Assembly (NCBI RefSeq): GCF_003412455.1
Contig: NZ_QTJU01000001.1
Span: forward strand, 496,001-560,000
From: Deminuibacter soli
GTDB taxonomy: Bacteria; Bacteroidota; Bacteroidia; Chitinophagales; Chitinophagaceae
Reading direction: 5' to 3'
DNA: 64,000 nt
Both the position numbers and the translations under genes were made by a program. The notes below the pieces were generated by a model. It saw only the letters and a program-made list of their open reading frames with translations. It was not told where the DNA came from and made no database searches. Shown piece after piece: positions 18,890 to 27,940 of the stretch; position 1 is the first letter of the stretch; every line of letters starts with the position of its first letter.

Positions 18890-19765
18890 ATGGCTCAATT
18901 CGGCAAATCAGCTGCCAGGCGCAGCAAGCCCAGCTATATTTACAGTATCATCGGCGTGGCCGTGGTATTGCTTATTATGGGTATCATGGGCTGGATATTT
19001 CTCAACTTCAGACAGGCCAGCAATGCCTTCAAGGAAGATATCCGTATCAGTGCCTACCTGCGCACCCTCAACAAAGACAGTATCGCCCAAATTCAGCAAT
19101 ATATTACTGCACAGCCGTTTGCCAAAGATGTAAAATACATCAACAAAGAAACAGCCAAGGAAATCTGGAACAAAGACAACAATGAAGACTGGTCTAAGTT
19201 TCTCGACGTAAATCCGCTGCCCGAAAGCATTGATTTTTACGCCCGTGCATCGTATGTGAATAAAGACAGCCTCCAGAAAATAGCCACGCAGATCATGGGC
19301 GCCTACGGCAACCAAATCACCGATCTGCAATACCCGCAATCACTGGTAACCAGCCTCAGCGAACGATCCAGCAAACTGGGATTGATATTCCTGGTGGTAG
19401 CCGTGGTGCTCTGTATCATCATCATTGTAAGTATCGATAATACCATACGCCTCGCCATGTTCAGCAACCGTTTTTTAATTAAAACCATGCAGATGGTAGG
19501 CGCTACCCGCAGTTTTATTGCACGCCCTATGGACCTTCGGGCTGTTGTAAACGGGTTACTCAGCGCACTCATCGCCATCGCGGTGCTGTTCGCCATCATA
19601 CAATGGGCCGAAACCCAGTTCCCGCAAATGAAAGCCATTCACGACAACCAGCTTACCCTCACTCTTTTTGGCGGTATGATACTGGTAGGTGTAGGCATTT
19701 CACTGTTCAGCACACACCGCAGCGTAATGAAATACCTGCGCATGAAACTGGACGACCTGTATTAG
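18890..19765 (+). CDS. ftsX: FtsX, permease-like cell division protein
   Basis: 291 residues with the FtsX topology: a basic N-terminus, a first membrane segment at about 21-43 (YIYSIIGVAVVLLIMGIMGW), a periplasmic domain of about 120 residues, then three membrane segments (about 165-190, 212-240, 258-280) around the FtsX/MacB-like permease domain. With FtsE it forms an ABC-type complex that activates peptidoglycan hydrolases at the septum. ftsE is not in this window, as is usual in this phylum. ftsX heads a run with DUF3098 and uppP, a gene order I know from other Bacteroidota. Confidence 0.93.
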   Translation: MAQFGKSAARRSKPSYIYSIIGVAVVLLIMGIMGWIFLNFRQASNAFKEDIRISAYLRTLNKDSIAQIQQYITAQPFAKDVKYINKETAKEIWNKDNNEDWSKFLDVNPLPESIDFYARASYVNKDSLQKIATQIMGAYGNQITDLQYPQSLVTSLSERSSKLGLIFLVVAVVLCIIIIVSIDNTIRLAMFSNRFLIKTMQMVGATRSFIARPMDLRAVVNGLLSALIAIAVLFAIIQWAETQFPQMKAIHDNQLTLTLFGGMILVGVGISLFSTHRSVMKYLRMKLDDLY

Positions 19766-19835
19766 GCTAAAAAACGCCTTTTAACAGGCAATTTTAATGG
19801 AAAACCCCTATTTTGCAGATTCTAAAACCAGTATA

Positions 19836-20093
19836 ATGTCAGAAAAGAAGCAACCGGCTGCCATTCCGGTGTTATTTACCAAAGAAAACTACAAATGGAT
19901 GATCATTGGCGCTGTTGTGGTGGCATTGGGCATGCTGCTGATGGCCGGCGGTAAAAACCAGGATCCTAACCAGTTCGATTTTAAACTGGTGTACAGCACA
20001 ACCCGTATCACTATTGCACCTATTGTAATTATACTGGGTCTCGTGATCGAAATCTATGCAATTTTCAAAAAGCCCAAACAGCAGTCGCTGTAA
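19836..20093 (+). CDS. DUF3098-type small membrane protein
   Basis: 85 residues from MSEKKQPAAIPVLF. An in-frame start 39 bp upstream is less likely because it adds a poorly conserved-looking N-terminus. Two membrane segments: about 22-41 (WMIIGAVVVALGMLLMAGG) and 57-77 (ITIAPIVIILGLVIEIYAIF). The family is known only as a domain of unknown function and commonly sits between ftsX and uppP in Bacteroidota, which hints at an envelope or cell division role (inference). A terminator follows. Confidence 0.88.
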   Translation: MSEKKQPAAIPVLFTKENYKWMIIGAVVVALGMLLMAGGKNQDPNQFDFKLVYSTTRITIAPIVIILGLVIEIYAIFKKPKQQSL

Positions 20094-20113
20094 CCTGGCT
20101 TTCAACATACGCA

Positions 20114-20141
20114 AAGCGGTGGCACTCCCATCGCTTTTTTT
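20114..20141 (+). terminator. Terminator after the DUF3098 gene
   Basis: Stem AAGCGGTGG / CCATCGCTT (one G-T pair), loop CACTC, followed by a long T-run. It separates ftsX-DUF3098 from uppP, although read-through may occur. Confidence 0.8.
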
Positions 20142-20174
20142 TTGTTTCCCTTTTCCAAACCAATTCCTCCTTGT

Positions 20175-20969
20175 ATGACCAGTTTTCAAGCCATTGTGAT
20201 TGCCATCGTAGAAGGCATCACCGAATTTTTGCCCATCTCCAGCACGGCGCACATGAAATTTACCAACCCATTCCTGGGTGTGCAAAACGATCCTTTTGTA
20301 GATATGTACGAAGTGGTGATTCAGCTGGCCGCTATTTTATCGGTGGTGATATTGTACTGGAAAAAATTCATCGACTTCAAGCACATCAGCTTTTATATCA
20401 AACTGATCATTGCCGTTATACCTGCCCTGGTAGTAGGCGCACTGTTTAAAAAACACATTGACAAAGTGCTCGACAACCTTACCGTGATTGCCTGTGTAAT
20501 GCTGGCCGGCGGTATTGTACTGCTGTTTATTGACAAGCTTTTTAAGAACAATATTATTAACGACGAGGAAAGAATCACCTACCCCAAGGCCTTTACCATC
20601 GGCTGCTTCCAGGTATTGTCTATCATCTTCCCCGGTCTCAGCCGCAGCGCTTCTACCATTATCGGTGGCATGAGCCAGCGCCTTACCCGCAAGCTTGCTG
20701 CAGAGTTTTCTTTCTTCCTGGCGGTGCCTACCATGTTCGCCGCATCGGTAAAAAGTTTCTGGGATGTGTACAAAGAGCATCCTGAAGTACTGGTAAAAGA
20801 CAATATGAGTACACTGGGCATTGGCGCGCTGGTATCGTTTATTGTAGCGCTGATTGCGGTAAAATTCTTTATCACCTACCTGCAGAAACACGGTTTCCGC
20901 GCATTTGGCTGGTACCGCATACTGCTGGGCGCTGTAATGCTGTTTCTCATATACAGCGGCAAAATATAA
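20175..20969 (+). CDS. uppP: UppP, undecaprenyl-diphosphate phosphatase
   Basis: Removes a phosphate from undecaprenyl diphosphate so that the lipid carrier can be reused for peptidoglycan and O-antigen synthesis; integral inner-membrane enzyme. 264 residues from MTSFQAIVIAIVEG; an in-frame ATG 33 bp upstream is rejected because the family normally begins just before this helix. Both active-site motifs are visible: EGITEFLPISSTAH (about 12-25) and FPGLSRSASTIIGG (about 152-165). About seven to eight membrane segments. In related genomes truB often follows; here a UMF1-type transporter does. Confidence 0.96.
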   Translation: MTSFQAIVIAIVEGITEFLPISSTAHMKFTNPFLGVQNDPFVDMYEVVIQLAAILSVVILYWKKFIDFKHISFYIKLIIAVIPALVVGALFKKHIDKVLDNLTVIACVMLAGGIVLLFIDKLFKNNIINDEERITYPKAFTIGCFQVLSIIFPGLSRSASTIIGGMSQRLTRKLAAEFSFFLAVPTMFAASVKSFWDVYKEHPEVLVKDNMSTLGIGALVSFIVALIAVKFFITYLQKHGFRAFGWYRILLGAVMLFLIYSGKI

Positions 20970-20994
20970 TTAACCATCAATTCATTGATATAGA

Positions 20995-21021
20995 AATCCT
21001 GCCACTGGCGGGATTTTCTTT
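20995..21021 (+). terminator. Terminator of uppP
   Basis: Nine-base-pair stem AATCCTGCC / GGCGGGATT (one T-G pair) with a three-base loop, followed by a T-rich run, 26 bp after the stop. Confidence 0.82.
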
Positions 21022-21028
21022 TTTCGCT

Positions 21029-21036
21029 TACATTTG
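21029..21036 (+). promoter_or_regulatory. Probable promoter of the UMF1-type transporter gene
   Basis: TACATTTG, a perfect TAnnTTTG match, directly after the uppP terminator and 39 bp before the start at 21075. Confidence 0.5.
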
Positions 21037-21074
21037 ATACGCCTGATGAACAACAGGCATTTAAAACCACCCGC

Positions 21075-22373
21075 ATGCCTACCGCCCCTAAAAAAGTAAT
21101 CAATGCCTGGGCCATGTACGACTGGGCCAACAGTGCGTACAACCTGGTTATTACTTCTACGATATTCCCGGCCTATTACGATGCCATTACCACCACACCG
21201 GATGGCGGACATAAAGTACAGTTTCTCGGCCGCAGTTTTGAAAGCGCCTCACTTTACAATTATGCACTGGCATTTGCTTACCTGGTTATTGCCATACTCT
21301 CGCCCATCCTGTCATCTATCGCCGATTACAAGGGCAATAAAAAATCGTTCATGCGCTTCTTCTGCTACCTCGGCAGCGCAGCCTGCTGCAGCCTGTTCTG
21401 GTTTAAGGCAGATACTTTAAGCCTTGGTATCGGCAGTTGTATACTCGCAGCCATTGGCTATTGCGGAAGCCTGGTGTTTTACAATGCCTACCTGCCCGAG
21501 ATTGCCGCAGATGCTGACCAGGACCGTGTAAGCGCCAAAGGTTTTTCTTATGGCTATATCGGCAGTGTGTTGTTACAGGTTATCTGTTTCGTATTTGTAC
21601 TGGCCAAACCATTTGGTATGAATGAAGGCAGTGCATCGCGCTTTTCCTTTTTGCTGGTAGGCATCTGGTGGATCAGCTTTGCACAAATCACTTTCCGTTT
21701 CCTCCCCAAAAGCACACCATCCGGTACAGACCGGGAGCACAATATTTTCACCAACGGCTTCAAAGAACTCGGCAAAGTATGGCAGCAGGCCAAACACATG
21801 CCTGTATTAAAAAGCTACCTGTTCGCGTTTTTCTTTTACAGCATGGGCGTGCAAACTGTTATGCTGGCAGCCACCTTGTTTGGCAGCCAGGTGCTGCAGC
21901 TGAGTACCAGCAAGCTGATTGCCTGTATCCTGATTATACAACTGGTGGCCATTGCAGGCGCTTATATCATGGCGCGCCTGTCTGACCGTTTTGGCAATTT
22001 CAGGGTGCTGATTTTCGTGGTGCTGATATGGATCGGCATTTGTATCGGTGCTTACTTCATTACCACCGAAATACAGTTCTATATCATCGCCACACTGGTA
22101 GGTATTGTAATGGGTGGCATTCAATCGCTCAGCCGCTCTACCTATGCGCGTATTATGCCCGAAACAAAAGACACTGCATCTTTCTTCAGCTTTTATGATG
22201 TAACCGAAAAACTGGCTATTGTAATAGGCATGTTCAGCTTTGGTTTTATACAGGAGAAAACAGGTAATATGCGCAATTCCATCATCGGACTGGTAGTGTT
22301 TTTCCTTGCAGGTGCCATTGCCTTGTTGATCACCCTGCAGAAACAAAAACAACATACAACTGTTACTGCCTGA
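21075..22373 (+). CDS. MFS transporter of the UMF1 / Atg22-like family
   Basis: 432 residues with about 12 membrane segments. The N-terminus INAWAMYDWANSAYNLVITSTIFPAYY carries the YDWANS signature of the UMF1 family, whose fungal relative Atg22 exports amino acids from the vacuole. Another mark is GGIQSLSRSTYARIMPE near the C-terminus, a conserved UMF1 loop. The substrate in bacteria is unknown. The stop codon is one base before the start of the metallohydrolase gene, so the two are cotranscribed and probably translationally coupled. Confidence 0.9.
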   Translation: MPTAPKKVINAWAMYDWANSAYNLVITSTIFPAYYDAITTTPDGGHKVQFLGRSFESASLYNYALAFAYLVIAILSPILSSIADYKGNKKSFMRFFCYLGSAACCSLFWFKADTLSLGIGSCILAAIGYCGSLVFYNAYLPEIAADADQDRVSAKGFSYGYIGSVLLQVICFVFVLAKPFGMNEGSASRFSFLLVGIWWISFAQITFRFLPKSTPSGTDREHNIFTNGFKELGKVWQQAKHMPVLKSYLFAFFFYSMGVQTVMLAATLFGSQVLQLSTSKLIACILIIQLVAIAGAYIMARLSDRFGNFRVLIFVVLIWIGICIGAYFITTEIQFYIIATLVGIVMGGIQSLSRSTYARIMPETKDTASFFSFYDVTEKLAIVIGMFSFGFIQEKTGNMRNSIIGLVVFFLAGAIALLITLQKQKQHTTVTA

Positions 22374-22374
22374 T

Positions 22375-23247
22375 ATGAAACTTTACTCCATCGATACGGA
22401 ACTGTTTAAACTCGACGGCGGCGCAATGTTTGGCGTGGTACCCAAAACTATCTGGAACAAGCTGAACCCTGCAGATGAAAACAATATGTGCACCTGGGCC
22501 ATGCGACTGCTGCTGATTGAAGATGGTAAACGCCTGATACTGGTGGATACCGGCATCGGCAACAAACAGGACGAAAAATTCTTCAGTCATTACTACCTGC
22601 ATGGCAATGCAACGCTGCACAGTTCATTGGCCAAACATGGCTTTACTGAAGATGATATCACTGATGTAATACTCACCCACCTGCATTTTGACCATTGCGG
22701 CGGCGCAGTAACACGTAACGGCGAAAAGCTGGAGCCTGTATTTAAAAATGCAGTATACTGGAGCAACGAACGGCACTGGAATGCCGCCATAGCACCCAAT
22801 GCACGCGAGAAAGCTTCTTTTTTAAAAGAGAATATACTGCCTATACAACAAAGCGGCCAGCTGCAGTTTATTGCCCCGTTGCCCAATGCACCTGCAGGCC
22901 ATGCCATTGACATGCCGGTGCCATTCAGTGACAATATATCCCTGCTGTTTGCACAGGGCCACACCGAATCCATGATGCTGCCGGTACTGCAATACAAGGG
23001 CCATACTATCGTGTACATGGCCGATCTGTTACCAAGTATAGCACACCTGCCTTTACCGTATGTCATGGCCTATGATATGCGCCCGGAGACAACGCTTACT
23101 GAAAAGGAAATATTCCTGGATAAAGCCATTGCCGGCAATTACATCCTGTTTTTTGAGCACGACGCCCAATACGAATGCTGCACCCTGGAGCAGGGTGACA
23201 AGGGAAGAATAAAACCAAAGAATATTTTTACGCTAAGTGAGTTATAA
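22375..23247 (+). CDS. Metallo-beta-lactamase-fold hydrolase, lactonase-like
   Basis: 290 residues. The metal site THLHFDHCGG (about 101-110) is complete, with a further His in FAQGHTESMM and in FFEHDAQYE near the C-terminus, as in the quorum-quenching lactonase and related groups. No signal peptide, so cytoplasmic. Typical substrates of the group are lactones, thioesters or phosphate esters; none can be chosen here. It begins one base after the UMF1-type transporter, so it could act on what that transporter moves (inference). Only a short weak hairpin (AGGCA / TGCCT near 23375-23386) followed by T residues resembles a terminator downstream. Confidence 0.87.
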   Translation: MKLYSIDTELFKLDGGAMFGVVPKTIWNKLNPADENNMCTWAMRLLLIEDGKRLILVDTGIGNKQDEKFFSHYYLHGNATLHSSLAKHGFTEDDITDVILTHLHFDHCGGAVTRNGEKLEPVFKNAVYWSNERHWNAAIAPNAREKASFLKENILPIQQSGQLQFIAPLPNAPAGHAIDMPVPFSDNISLLFAQGHTESMMLPVLQYKGHTIVYMADLLPSIAHLPLPYVMAYDMRPETTLTEKEIFLDKAIAGNYILFFEHDAQYECCTLEQGDKGRIKPKNIFTLSEL

Positions 23248-23390
23248 CCGTAGGGCTGCCATACCTTGACCAATAGATGATCGAATCATAAGCCCTAACG
23301 CTCTGTTCATCAACAGGCTATGAAATTTAAAATAACTATTTCAGGCATAATCAGTGCATATCGAGTAAGTCAAGAGGCATGTGCCTTTTT

Positions 23391-23412
23391 ATTCACTATT
23401 GACTATTCACTA
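23391..23412. repeat. 7-nt-period repeat, inverted copy of 30907-30928
   Basis: ATTCACTATTGACTATTCACTA: three 7-nt units (ACTATTC / ACTATTG / ACTATTC by register). The same 22 bases occur in reverse complement at 30907-30928, 7.5 kb away. It lies in the convergent gap between the metallohydrolase and the DUF3108 gene. CACTACTCACTC continues the pattern to about 23420. Confidence 0.65.
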
Positions 23413-23452
23413 CTCACTCATGAAGAAGCTGCGCAGCCTTCCCCTTACTCCC

Positions 23453-24244
23453 TTATTTCCAGCTGATCATGGATGACAACGGATGACGCAGGTTGCGGTA
23501 CTGCATCATATCTACTTTTACAGAGCCCACTACAATAGGGCTTTCCACGCGAACAGGTATGTGATTGGCATCATCCGTTACCCATACCGTCATTTTTTCA
23601 CCGCCCTGGAAAATAGTGCCTTTCAGCAGCAGCGGCTTAAACTTGAACGTATTGAATTTTCCGTACTTGGTCTTCACCACATCTTTACCCAGGTAACGGA
23701 TATACAGGCTGTACACCTCGTTATCGAGAAACATGCTGAAAGGTATTTTGTCATCTACCTTGTACTTGTTGAAATCAATATTGCGGGCGTAGTATAAAGA
23801 ACTAAGCACATCCTGCACACATTGCGGTACTTTAAACACACCACCCGATGTAATGGCCGTATTGGCTTGCTGGTTAAAGCTGATGTTCTCGTATTTCTTG
23901 TAACCGCCTTCATTTACATTACGGATAAACTTAAGCGGCTGCATATTGGCCGTATCGATGAACGATTCATACTTATCACGCACCTTAAAAATCCAGTCAT
24001 AACTGGAATTGGAGGTGCCGGTACCCGTTACATGATATACAGGCCTGTTGTTAAGTTGTTCAAGAGCTGTTACAAAAGTGGCGGTACCGGCATTTACATA
24101 AATGCCTGCCACATTGTAAAATACATTGTAGGTAATGGATTCGCCCGGCTGGAACGAGTAGTTTCGTATACCGCAAAATTCATCATCTGCACTGAGGCGC
24201 ACACAGCAGAGTATACCCAAACACAGCATTAGATATTTTTTCAC
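23453..24244 (-). CDS. DUF3108-type periplasmic protein
   Basis: 263 residues with a signal peptide (MKKYLMLCLGILCCVRLSAD). The mature part opens with PGESITYNVFYNVAGIYVNAGTATF, followed by a beta-rich domain with DWIFKVRDKYESFID and a later KMTVWVTDDANHIPVRVESPIVVGSVKVDM, the pattern of DUF3108 proteins. The fold recalls lipocalin/LolB-like beta barrels, so a lipid- or polysaccharide-binding role in the envelope is possible but unproven. It starts three bases after the stop of the flippase-like gene, so the pair is one transcript. Confidence 0.87.
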   Translation of the reverse strand: MKKYLMLCLGILCCVRLSADDEFCGIRNYSFQPGESITYNVFYNVAGIYVNAGTATFVTALEQLNNRPVYHVTGTGTSNSSYDWIFKVRDKYESFIDTANMQPLKFIRNVNEGGYKKYENISFNQQANTAITSGGVFKVPQCVQDVLSSLYYARNIDFNKYKVDDKIPFSMFLDNEVYSLYIRYLGKDVVKTKYGKFNTFKFKPLLLKGTIFQGGEKMTVWVTDDANHIPVRVESPIVVGSVKVDMMQYRNLRHPLSSMISWK

Positions 24245-24247
24245 GTA

Positions 24248-25252
24248 TTATTTCTTGAAGAGTTTAATACTCAATATAAACAAACTTCCGGCCAACGCCG
24301 GTACAATTATATTTATACACCAGATACCCGCTGCGGTTAAAAGTATGCCCGTTGTATTGCTGCTTATTAGCCCAAACAACTGTATACCTACCGCTCCTCG
24401 TACGCCCAGTTCGGCAATGGGTATGGTGGGCACAATGGCCAGCACCAGGAACAGCACACAAACCAGCCACACGCCCGTTGTAACGGGCATGGTCACAGCA
24501 AAAACGGATAACAGTAACAGGTATTGGACAATAAAGACAACAAACCTCCCTATCGATAAAACCAAAATTCTTGTTAATTCGCGCCAGTGGAAATTTTCCA
24601 GCTGCTCGATAAGGAATCTGTACTTGTAAACAAACGGAATTTTCTCGAATAAAGTTGTTAGCCAGGCCAATTTATAATAAATCAGTAACAATATGAGTAC
24701 CCCGAATGCCGTTACATACAATAAGCCATCCAGCCAGAATGAAGGCAATTGCCGCAGGTTGTCGTTCACCGGCAACAGGTATACGCGCAGGTAAATTAAA
24801 CCGCCTAAACCGGCTGTTAAAGTCACCAGCAGCTGACTGATGCTGCCCACAATGGTAAGCGAAACAGAGCGCAGCCGGTTGCCTTCGCTCATGTATAAAA
24901 TACGGCCCACATACTCACCCGCCCGGTTGGGAATAAACAGGGAAAAAGCAAGGCCGGATAGTACAGCTTTAAACGCCTGCCATAGCCCCACCCGCTGAAT
25001 ACCCTTGATGAGCAGTTGCCATTTTCGTGCCTCGATACCCCAGTTTACAAGGCTTAATGCCAGCACCAGCCAGAACAACAGGCTATGTTCGCCGGTAACT
25101 GCAGATTGCAGGGTAGAAAGGAAAGAATGAAGATTGGGCTGTGTTTGAATTTTGCGGTAAATACCCCAGCACAACACGATAAACAATAAAGGCCCGATCA
25201 CATAATTCAATAATATCTTATAACGCTGCTTCAGTATCGTAAATTTGTTCAA
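24248..25252 (-). CDS. Lysylphosphatidylglycerol synthase-type transmembrane (flippase-like) protein
   Basis: 334 residues, about eight membrane segments, no soluble aminoacyl-transfer domain. The segment FKAVLSGLAFSLFIPNRAGEYVGRILYM is characteristic of the flippase-like domain shared with MprF and YbhN. PTIPIAELGVRGAVGIQLFGL near the C-terminus is also typical. These proteins are thought to move lipids across the inner membrane; the lipid is unknown here. It is divergent from ruvC, with only 26 bp between the start codons, and is coupled to the DUF3108 gene downstream, which suggests a joint envelope function. Confidence 0.87.
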   Translation of the reverse strand: MNKFTILKQRYKILLNYVIGPLLFIVLCWGIYRKIQTQPNLHSFLSTLQSAVTGEHSLLFWLVLALSLVNWGIEARKWQLLIKGIQRVGLWQAFKAVLSGLAFSLFIPNRAGEYVGRILYMSEGNRLRSVSLTIVGSISQLLVTLTAGLGGLIYLRVYLLPVNDNLRQLPSFWLDGLLYVTAFGVLILLLIYYKLAWLTTLFEKIPFVYKYRFLIEQLENFHWRELTRILVLSIGRFVVFIVQYLLLLSVFAVTMPVTTGVWLVCVLFLVLAIVPTIPIAELGVRGAVGIQLFGLISSNTTGILLTAAGIWCINIIVPALAGSLFILSIKLFKK

Positions 25253-25278
25253 ACCTAAATACTTATTTTCACCCGTCC

Positions 25279-25848
25279 ATGAAAAAAGCAGATGCAGTAA
25301 TACTTGGAGTTGACCCCGGCAGCCTTATTATGGGCTATGCCGTTATTGCCGTGTATGGCAATAAGGTTGAACTGGTGACGATGGATGTGGTAAAGCTTTC
25401 ATCACACAAAGACATGTATGTGCGGCTGGAAATGATTCACACCCGCATTACCGAACTCATTAAACAATACGCCCCCGATACCTTTGCCATTGAAGCACCC
25501 TTCTTTGGTAAGAACGTTCAAAGTATGCTAAAGCTGGGCCGCGCGCAGGGTGTAGCCATTGCGGCTGCCATGCAGCATACGCTCAGCGTTACAGAATATG
25601 CTCCCAAAAAAGTAAAGCAATCTGTTACCGGCAATGGCAACGCTGATAAGGAGCAGGTATGGAAAATGCTGCAGCGCGTATTGTCTATCGAAGAAAAACC
25701 ACAGTTTTTCGACGCCACCGATGCGCTTGCTGTAGCCATGTGCCATCACTACCAAACATCTTCGCCCCTTTTCAATACAGGCGCCCAAAAAGCCAAAGGC
25801 TGGGAAGATTTCATCGCCCAAAACCCCGGCCGCATCAAGCTGAAATAA
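25279..25848 (+). CDS. ruvC: RuvC, Holliday junction resolvase
   Basis: Cuts Holliday junctions together with RuvAB in recombinational repair. 189 residues, the usual length. The four acidic residues of the RNase H-like site are identifiable: Asp12 in ILGVDPGS, Glu72 in FAIEAPFFG, and Asp145 and Asp148 in FFDATDALAVAMCHH. The region SMLKLGRAQGVAIAAAMQ is a standard RuvC signature. Its start is set by the conserved DPG motif at residue 12 and lies 26 bp from the divergent flippase-like gene. Confidence 0.96.
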   Translation: MKKADAVILGVDPGSLIMGYAVIAVYGNKVELVTMDVVKLSSHKDMYVRLEMIHTRITELIKQYAPDTFAIEAPFFGKNVQSMLKLGRAQGVAIAAAMQHTLSVTEYAPKKVKQSVTGNGNADKEQVWKMLQRVLSIEEKPQFFDATDALAVAMCHHYQTSSPLFNTGAQKAKGWEDFIAQNPGRIKLK

Positions 25849-25853
25849 GGCAC

Positions 25854-25909
25854 GATGGCTTAATTGTTTGATGGTTCTTTGGTTTTAAAACAATCAATCA
25901 ATAGAACCA
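25854..25909. repeat. 8-nt-period GATGGTTT array with an inverted copy
   Basis: Octamers GATGGCTT (25854), AATTGTTT (25862), GATGGTTC (25870) and TTTGGTTT (25878) are followed after a spacer by the inverted words GAACCATT and AAACCATT. ATGGTTCT (25871-25878) and AGAACCAT (25903-25910) can pair as an 8-bp hairpin. The 16 bases at 25870-25885 recur inverted at 31041-31056. It fills the convergent ruvC/HIT gap. Confidence 0.6.
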
Positions 25910-26302
25910 TTAAACCATTTTCTCTAAGATCTTCTTCTGGACTTCGGTCAGTTCTTCCGGCGTAGGTTTCGATTTCTTGGTAAGGATATCGGCATCACCC
26001 ATATCATCCATAGGCACCAGGTGAATATGTGCATGGGGTACTTCAAAGCCAATGGTAACAATGTTTACGCGGTTATAGCCAAACGCTTCCTGTATGGCGT
26101 GGGCAATGGGTTTGGCAAAGGTGAGAATGCCATCGAGATAGGTATCGGGCAGATCGAATATTTTATCTACTTCTATTTTAGGTACCACCAGGGTGTGACC
26201 CGGCTGCGAGGGAAAAATATCCAGAAAGGCATAGAAGCGGGCGTTTTCAGCCAGTTTATACGAAGGTATTTCGCCGGCAATGATTTTCGAGAAGAGCGTC
26301 AT
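25910..26302 (-). CDS. HIT-family nucleotide hydrolase
   Basis: 130 residues from MTLFSKIIAGEIPSYK, the standard start of the Hint-type branch; an in-frame ATG 33 bp upstream is not family-like. The histidine triad is HAHIHLVP at 90-97 (His90, His92, His94). PSQPGHTLVVPK is the second hallmark. Enzymes of this type split AMP-lysine or other adenosine 5'-phosphoramidates and related nucleotides; the natural substrate in bacteria is unclear. It lies downstream of greA on the same strand with a strong greA terminator between, so it is likely to have its own promoter. Confidence 0.93.
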   Translation of the reverse strand: MTLFSKIIAGEIPSYKLAENARFYAFLDIFPSQPGHTLVVPKIEVDKIFDLPDTYLDGILTFAKPIAHAIQEAFGYNRVNIVTIGFEVPHAHIHLVPMDDMGDADILTKKSKPTPEELTEVQKKILEKMV

Positions 26303-26342
26303 AAGGCTTGCTTGGAATGATGAAATAAGTTGCAATAAAAAT

Positions 26343-26370
26343 CCCGGTTTCAGCTGAATCAGAAACCGGG
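26343..26370 (-). terminator. Terminator of greA
   Basis: Perfect 9-bp stem CCCGGTTTC / GAAACCGGG, 10-nt loop, followed on the minus strand by a T-rich stretch. Confidence 0.88.
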
Positions 26371-26397
26371 AATAATATAGTGAAAATACTTATGCGG

Positions 26398-26871
26398 TTA
26401 AATGGTAATCTCTTCAATCTTGAATTTGATTACACCGGTTGGCGCCTGCACTTCAGCCACATCTCCCACTGCCTTGCCCATCAAACCTTTACCAATAGGC
26501 GAACTGATCGAAATTTTACCTGCTTTCAGATCGGCTTCTTTTTCACCCACCAGCTGGTAGGTAACAGTCTTTTTAGTGGCTACATTGGTAATGGTAACCT
26601 TGGTTAATATCGACACTTTGCTGGTATCCACATTGTCGGCACTTACAATACGTGCAGCGGCAATATGCGATTCAAGCAAAGCCATTTTTGCTTCCAGAAT
26701 TCCCTGGTGTTCCTTGGCGGCATCGTATTCGGCATTTTCCCGCAAATCGCCCTTTTCACGCGCCTCAGCGATAGCCCTTGAAGCAGCGGGGCGGTCAACG
26801 GTTTTCATTCGGTGTAGCTCCTCCCGCATTTTCTCTAGGGTTTCCCTGGTAACATACATAACTTCACTCAT
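26398..26871 (-). CDS. greA: GreA, transcription elongation factor
   Basis: Rescues stalled RNA polymerase by stimulating cleavage of the nascent transcript. 157 residues from MSEVMYVTRETL; a start two codons upstream is also possible. The N-terminal coiled coil ends in the loop REKGDLRENAEYDAAKE, whose Asp and Glu residues at the tip insert into the polymerase channel. The C-terminal FKBP-like domain has SPIGKGLMGKAVGD, a Gre signature. Strong terminators flank the gene at 26343-26370 (its own) and 26907-26930 (of the upstream gene). Confidence 0.96.
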   Translation of the reverse strand: MSEVMYVTRETLEKMREELHRMKTVDRPAASRAIAEAREKGDLRENAEYDAAKEHQGILEAKMALLESHIAAARIVSADNVDTSKVSILTKVTITNVATKKTVTYQLVGEKEADLKAGKISISSPIGKGLMGKAVGDVAEVQAPTGVIKFKIEEITI

Positions 26872-26906
26872 AGTCATTCTGTTTTATACAAGAGATAAAA
26901 AAAATA

Positions 26907-26930
26907 CAACGCCACATTTCTGTAGCGTTG
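26907..26930 (-). terminator. Terminator of the 2-hydroxyacid dehydrogenase gene
   Basis: Six-base-pair stem CAACGC / GCGTTG with a 12-nt loop, followed on the minus strand by eight T residues, 66 bp after the dehydrogenase stop. Confidence 0.78.
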
Positions 26931-26995
26931 CAGAAATACAAAAATACAAATTTCCGTCAATGGCAAAATGCTTTTTTGACCTGTAAGCCGTTGTT

Positions 26996-27931
26996 TTAAC
27001 GGATATCCAGCTTGTCCAGCACCACTTTAGCCATCAGGTAAAAGGCTTCATGGCTGTAACCTGCAATATGGGGAGTAACGATTACCCCGGGTCTGGCGCA
27101 CAGCCATTCCAGCTGCCGGCGTTGCTCAGGGGTATGCGTATCAAGTTTTTCATTTTCAATAACATCTATACCGGCACCACGCAGCAAACCCTTGTCCAGC
27201 GCACGTATCAGGGCAGCAGTATCGGTTACCTTGCCCCTGCACGCCGTTAAAAACCAGGGCTTTTTTTCCAGCTTTTCAAAAAAGGCATCGTTTGCATAGT
27301 GAAAGGTTTCCTCTGTTAGCGGCAGGTGCATGCTTACCACATCGGCATAACGGGCTATCTGTTCAGGCTGCGCTTCACGGATATAATCATGCGAAAAATC
27401 GCTTTTGTACTTATCATGCGCCAGTACGGTTACATGAAAGGGCGCCAGCAAACGGGCAAAAGCCCCCCCGGTATTGCCAAAGCCAATCAGGCCAACGGTT
27501 TTACCGGTAAGTTCAGTGCCACGGTTTTCATTGCGCAGCCATTTGCCCACTTTTACCTCGTCAAAGGCAGTGCCTATCTTGTTCATCAGGTTTAACAGCA
27601 GGCCAAGCGAATGTTCGGCCACGGCGTTGCGGTTGCCTTCGGGACTGCTTACACAGGTAATGCCCTTGCTTTGCGCATAGGGTACATCAATCAGCTCCAT
27701 ACCACTGCCCAGGCGGCCAATCCATTTTAGTTGTACGGCCTTATCCAGCATGGGTTTGTCAATCTTCAGGCGGGTAGTGATAATCAAACCTGTTGCATCA
27801 GGTATCAGTGCGCCCAGCTCATCGTAGGTAATGGCGGGCAGGTATAGTACTTCGTAATCGTTGCGCTGCAAGGTTTCTGCCAGGTAATCGTGTACTTTGG
27901 CAGTGATAATTACTTTTTTCTTTGTAGCCAT
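26996..27931 (-). CDS. D-isomer specific 2-hydroxyacid dehydrogenase
   Basis: 311-residue NAD-dependent oxidoreductase of the D-2-hydroxyacid family, which includes phosphoglycerate and glyoxylate dehydrogenases. The Rossmann motif [20 protein letters not shown] lies near the middle. The catalytic set is recognisable: Arg in [10 protein letters not shown], Glu in [13 protein letters not shown] and His in [12 protein letters not shown]. The N-terminal catalytic domain carries [15 protein letters not shown]. Shorter than SerA types with an ACT domain, so regulation by serine is unlikely. It begins nine bases after rsmA and is cotranscribed with it. The substrate is not predictable. Confidence 0.9.
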   Translation of the reverse strand: MATKKKVIITAKVHDYLAETLQRNDYEVLYLPAITYDELGALIPDATGLIITTRLKIDKPMLDKAVQLKWIGRLGSGMELIDVPYAQSKGITCVSSPEGNRNAVAEHSLGLLLNLMNKIGTAFDEVKVGKWLRNENRGTELTGKTVGLIGFGNTGGAFARLLAPFHVTVLAHDKYKSDFSHDYIREAQPEQIARYADVVSMHLPLTEETFHYANDAFFEKLEKKPWFLTACRGKVTDTAALIRALDKGLLRGAGIDVIENEKLDTHTPEQRRQLEWLCARPGVIVTPHIAGYSHEAFYLMAKVVLDKLDIR

Positions 27932-27940
27932 TTATCGGTC